Source of the DNA: DAIOEK01 sp964600595
GTDB taxonomy: Bacteria; Chloroflexota; Anaerolineae; Anaerolineales; Anaerolineaceae
Direction of reading: 5' to 3'
NCBI GenBank assembly: GCA_964600595.1
Contig: CAZRKL010000013.1
Location: forward strand, 1 to 33,119
Length of the DNA stretch: 33,119 bases
The notes beneath the pieces are model-generated. The model made no database searches. It was not told the origin of the DNA and saw nothing but the letters and a program-made list of their open reading frames with translations. A program made the translations under genes and the position numbers. Numbering within the stretch: the first letter of the stretch is position 1; each line of letters begins with the position of its first letter. Shown piece after piece: positions 33,063 to 33,119 of the stretch.

Positions 33063-33119
33063 TGTGCACCTCCATTTGCCCGATTCTGCAGGGTAAAGTA
33101 CACATCCTCCAGGGTTACC
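33059..33119 (-). CDS. ABC transporter ATPase, C-terminal end only
   Basis: Nineteen codons and a stop, read from the minus strand at the window edge: VTLEDVYFTLQNRANGGAQ. The LEDVF-like pattern is the usual C-terminal end of ABC-2 ATPases. The TGA overlaps the permease ATG. The nucleotide-binding domain lies outside the window. Confidence 0.8.
   Translation of the reverse strand, partial: VTLEDVYFTLQNRANGGAQ

Noticed and set aside
1..33119. CRISPR arrays, transposases, phage genes, toxin-antitoxin or defence genes
   Set aside because: No regularly spaced repeats and no product of these classes were found on either strand.

Overview
The window reads as chromosomal sequence from a bacterium of phylum Chloroflexota, most likely class Anaerolineae. 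This is an inference from protein style and gene mix, not from a marker-gene search. Base composition looks close to balanced. Exported proteins are mostly lipoproteins or carry Thr/Pro-rich N-terminal linkers. The periplasmic methionine-sulfoxide reductase MsrP carries both a Tat signal and a lipobox, as expected for a single-membrane cell. The genome relies on GatCAB amidotransferase. A 100-N assembly gap (30511-30610) shows a scaffold, probably a metagenome-assembled genome.

Left part (1-8625): a truncated HtrA-type protease and dnaN run leftwards, each with a recognisable promoter, and dnaN ends in a strong hairpin. An MFS transporter and a DUF1330 protein run rightwards into convergent uvrC. 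Then pncC (CinA C-terminal type) and an MGDG-synthase-like glycosyltransferase form a unit, followed by an Rrf2 Fe-S regulator with a small unknown partner gene and a clear terminator.

Middle-left (8646-13708): a divergent CcmC-like membrane protein, hutI, an HD phosphohydrolase and an inositol-monophosphatase-family enzyme form a tightly overlapping operon. They are followed by an unknown lipoprotein and a small secreted cationic protein with its own promoter and terminator.

Middle (13745-23270, leftward): gdhA has its own promoter and a hairpin-bearing leader. Upstream of it lies an eight-gene run with only tiny gaps or overlaps: gatC-gatA-pepF/M3 peptidase-chrA-sugar nucleotidyltransferase-unknown 71 aa-aminotransferase-gatB. 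The three GatCAB subunits sit at the two ends of the run.

Right part (23338-33119): two paralogous esterases converge and overlap at their 3' ends. tRNA-Pro(UGG) has a full promoter and terminator and is followed by rarD. A TPR-like protein and a nitroreductase form a pair. msrPQ is divergent from a TlpA-like thioredoxin lipoprotein and ccdA, around an intergenic region with a nested inverted repeat. After the gap come glgC and, leftward, an ABC-2 exporter (ATPase end, permease) with a DUF4177 gene.

Most of the window is housekeeping or common accessory metabolism. I see no CRISPR array, transposase, phage module, defence island or toxin-antitoxin pair, and no gene-free stretch over 300 bases. 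The most interesting leads are the divergent CcmC-like protein, the split gatCA...gatB operon, several genes without a Shine-Dalgarno whose -10 box sits at leaderless spacing, the nested inverted repeat between msrPQ and tlpA-ccdA, and the small cationic secreted protein.
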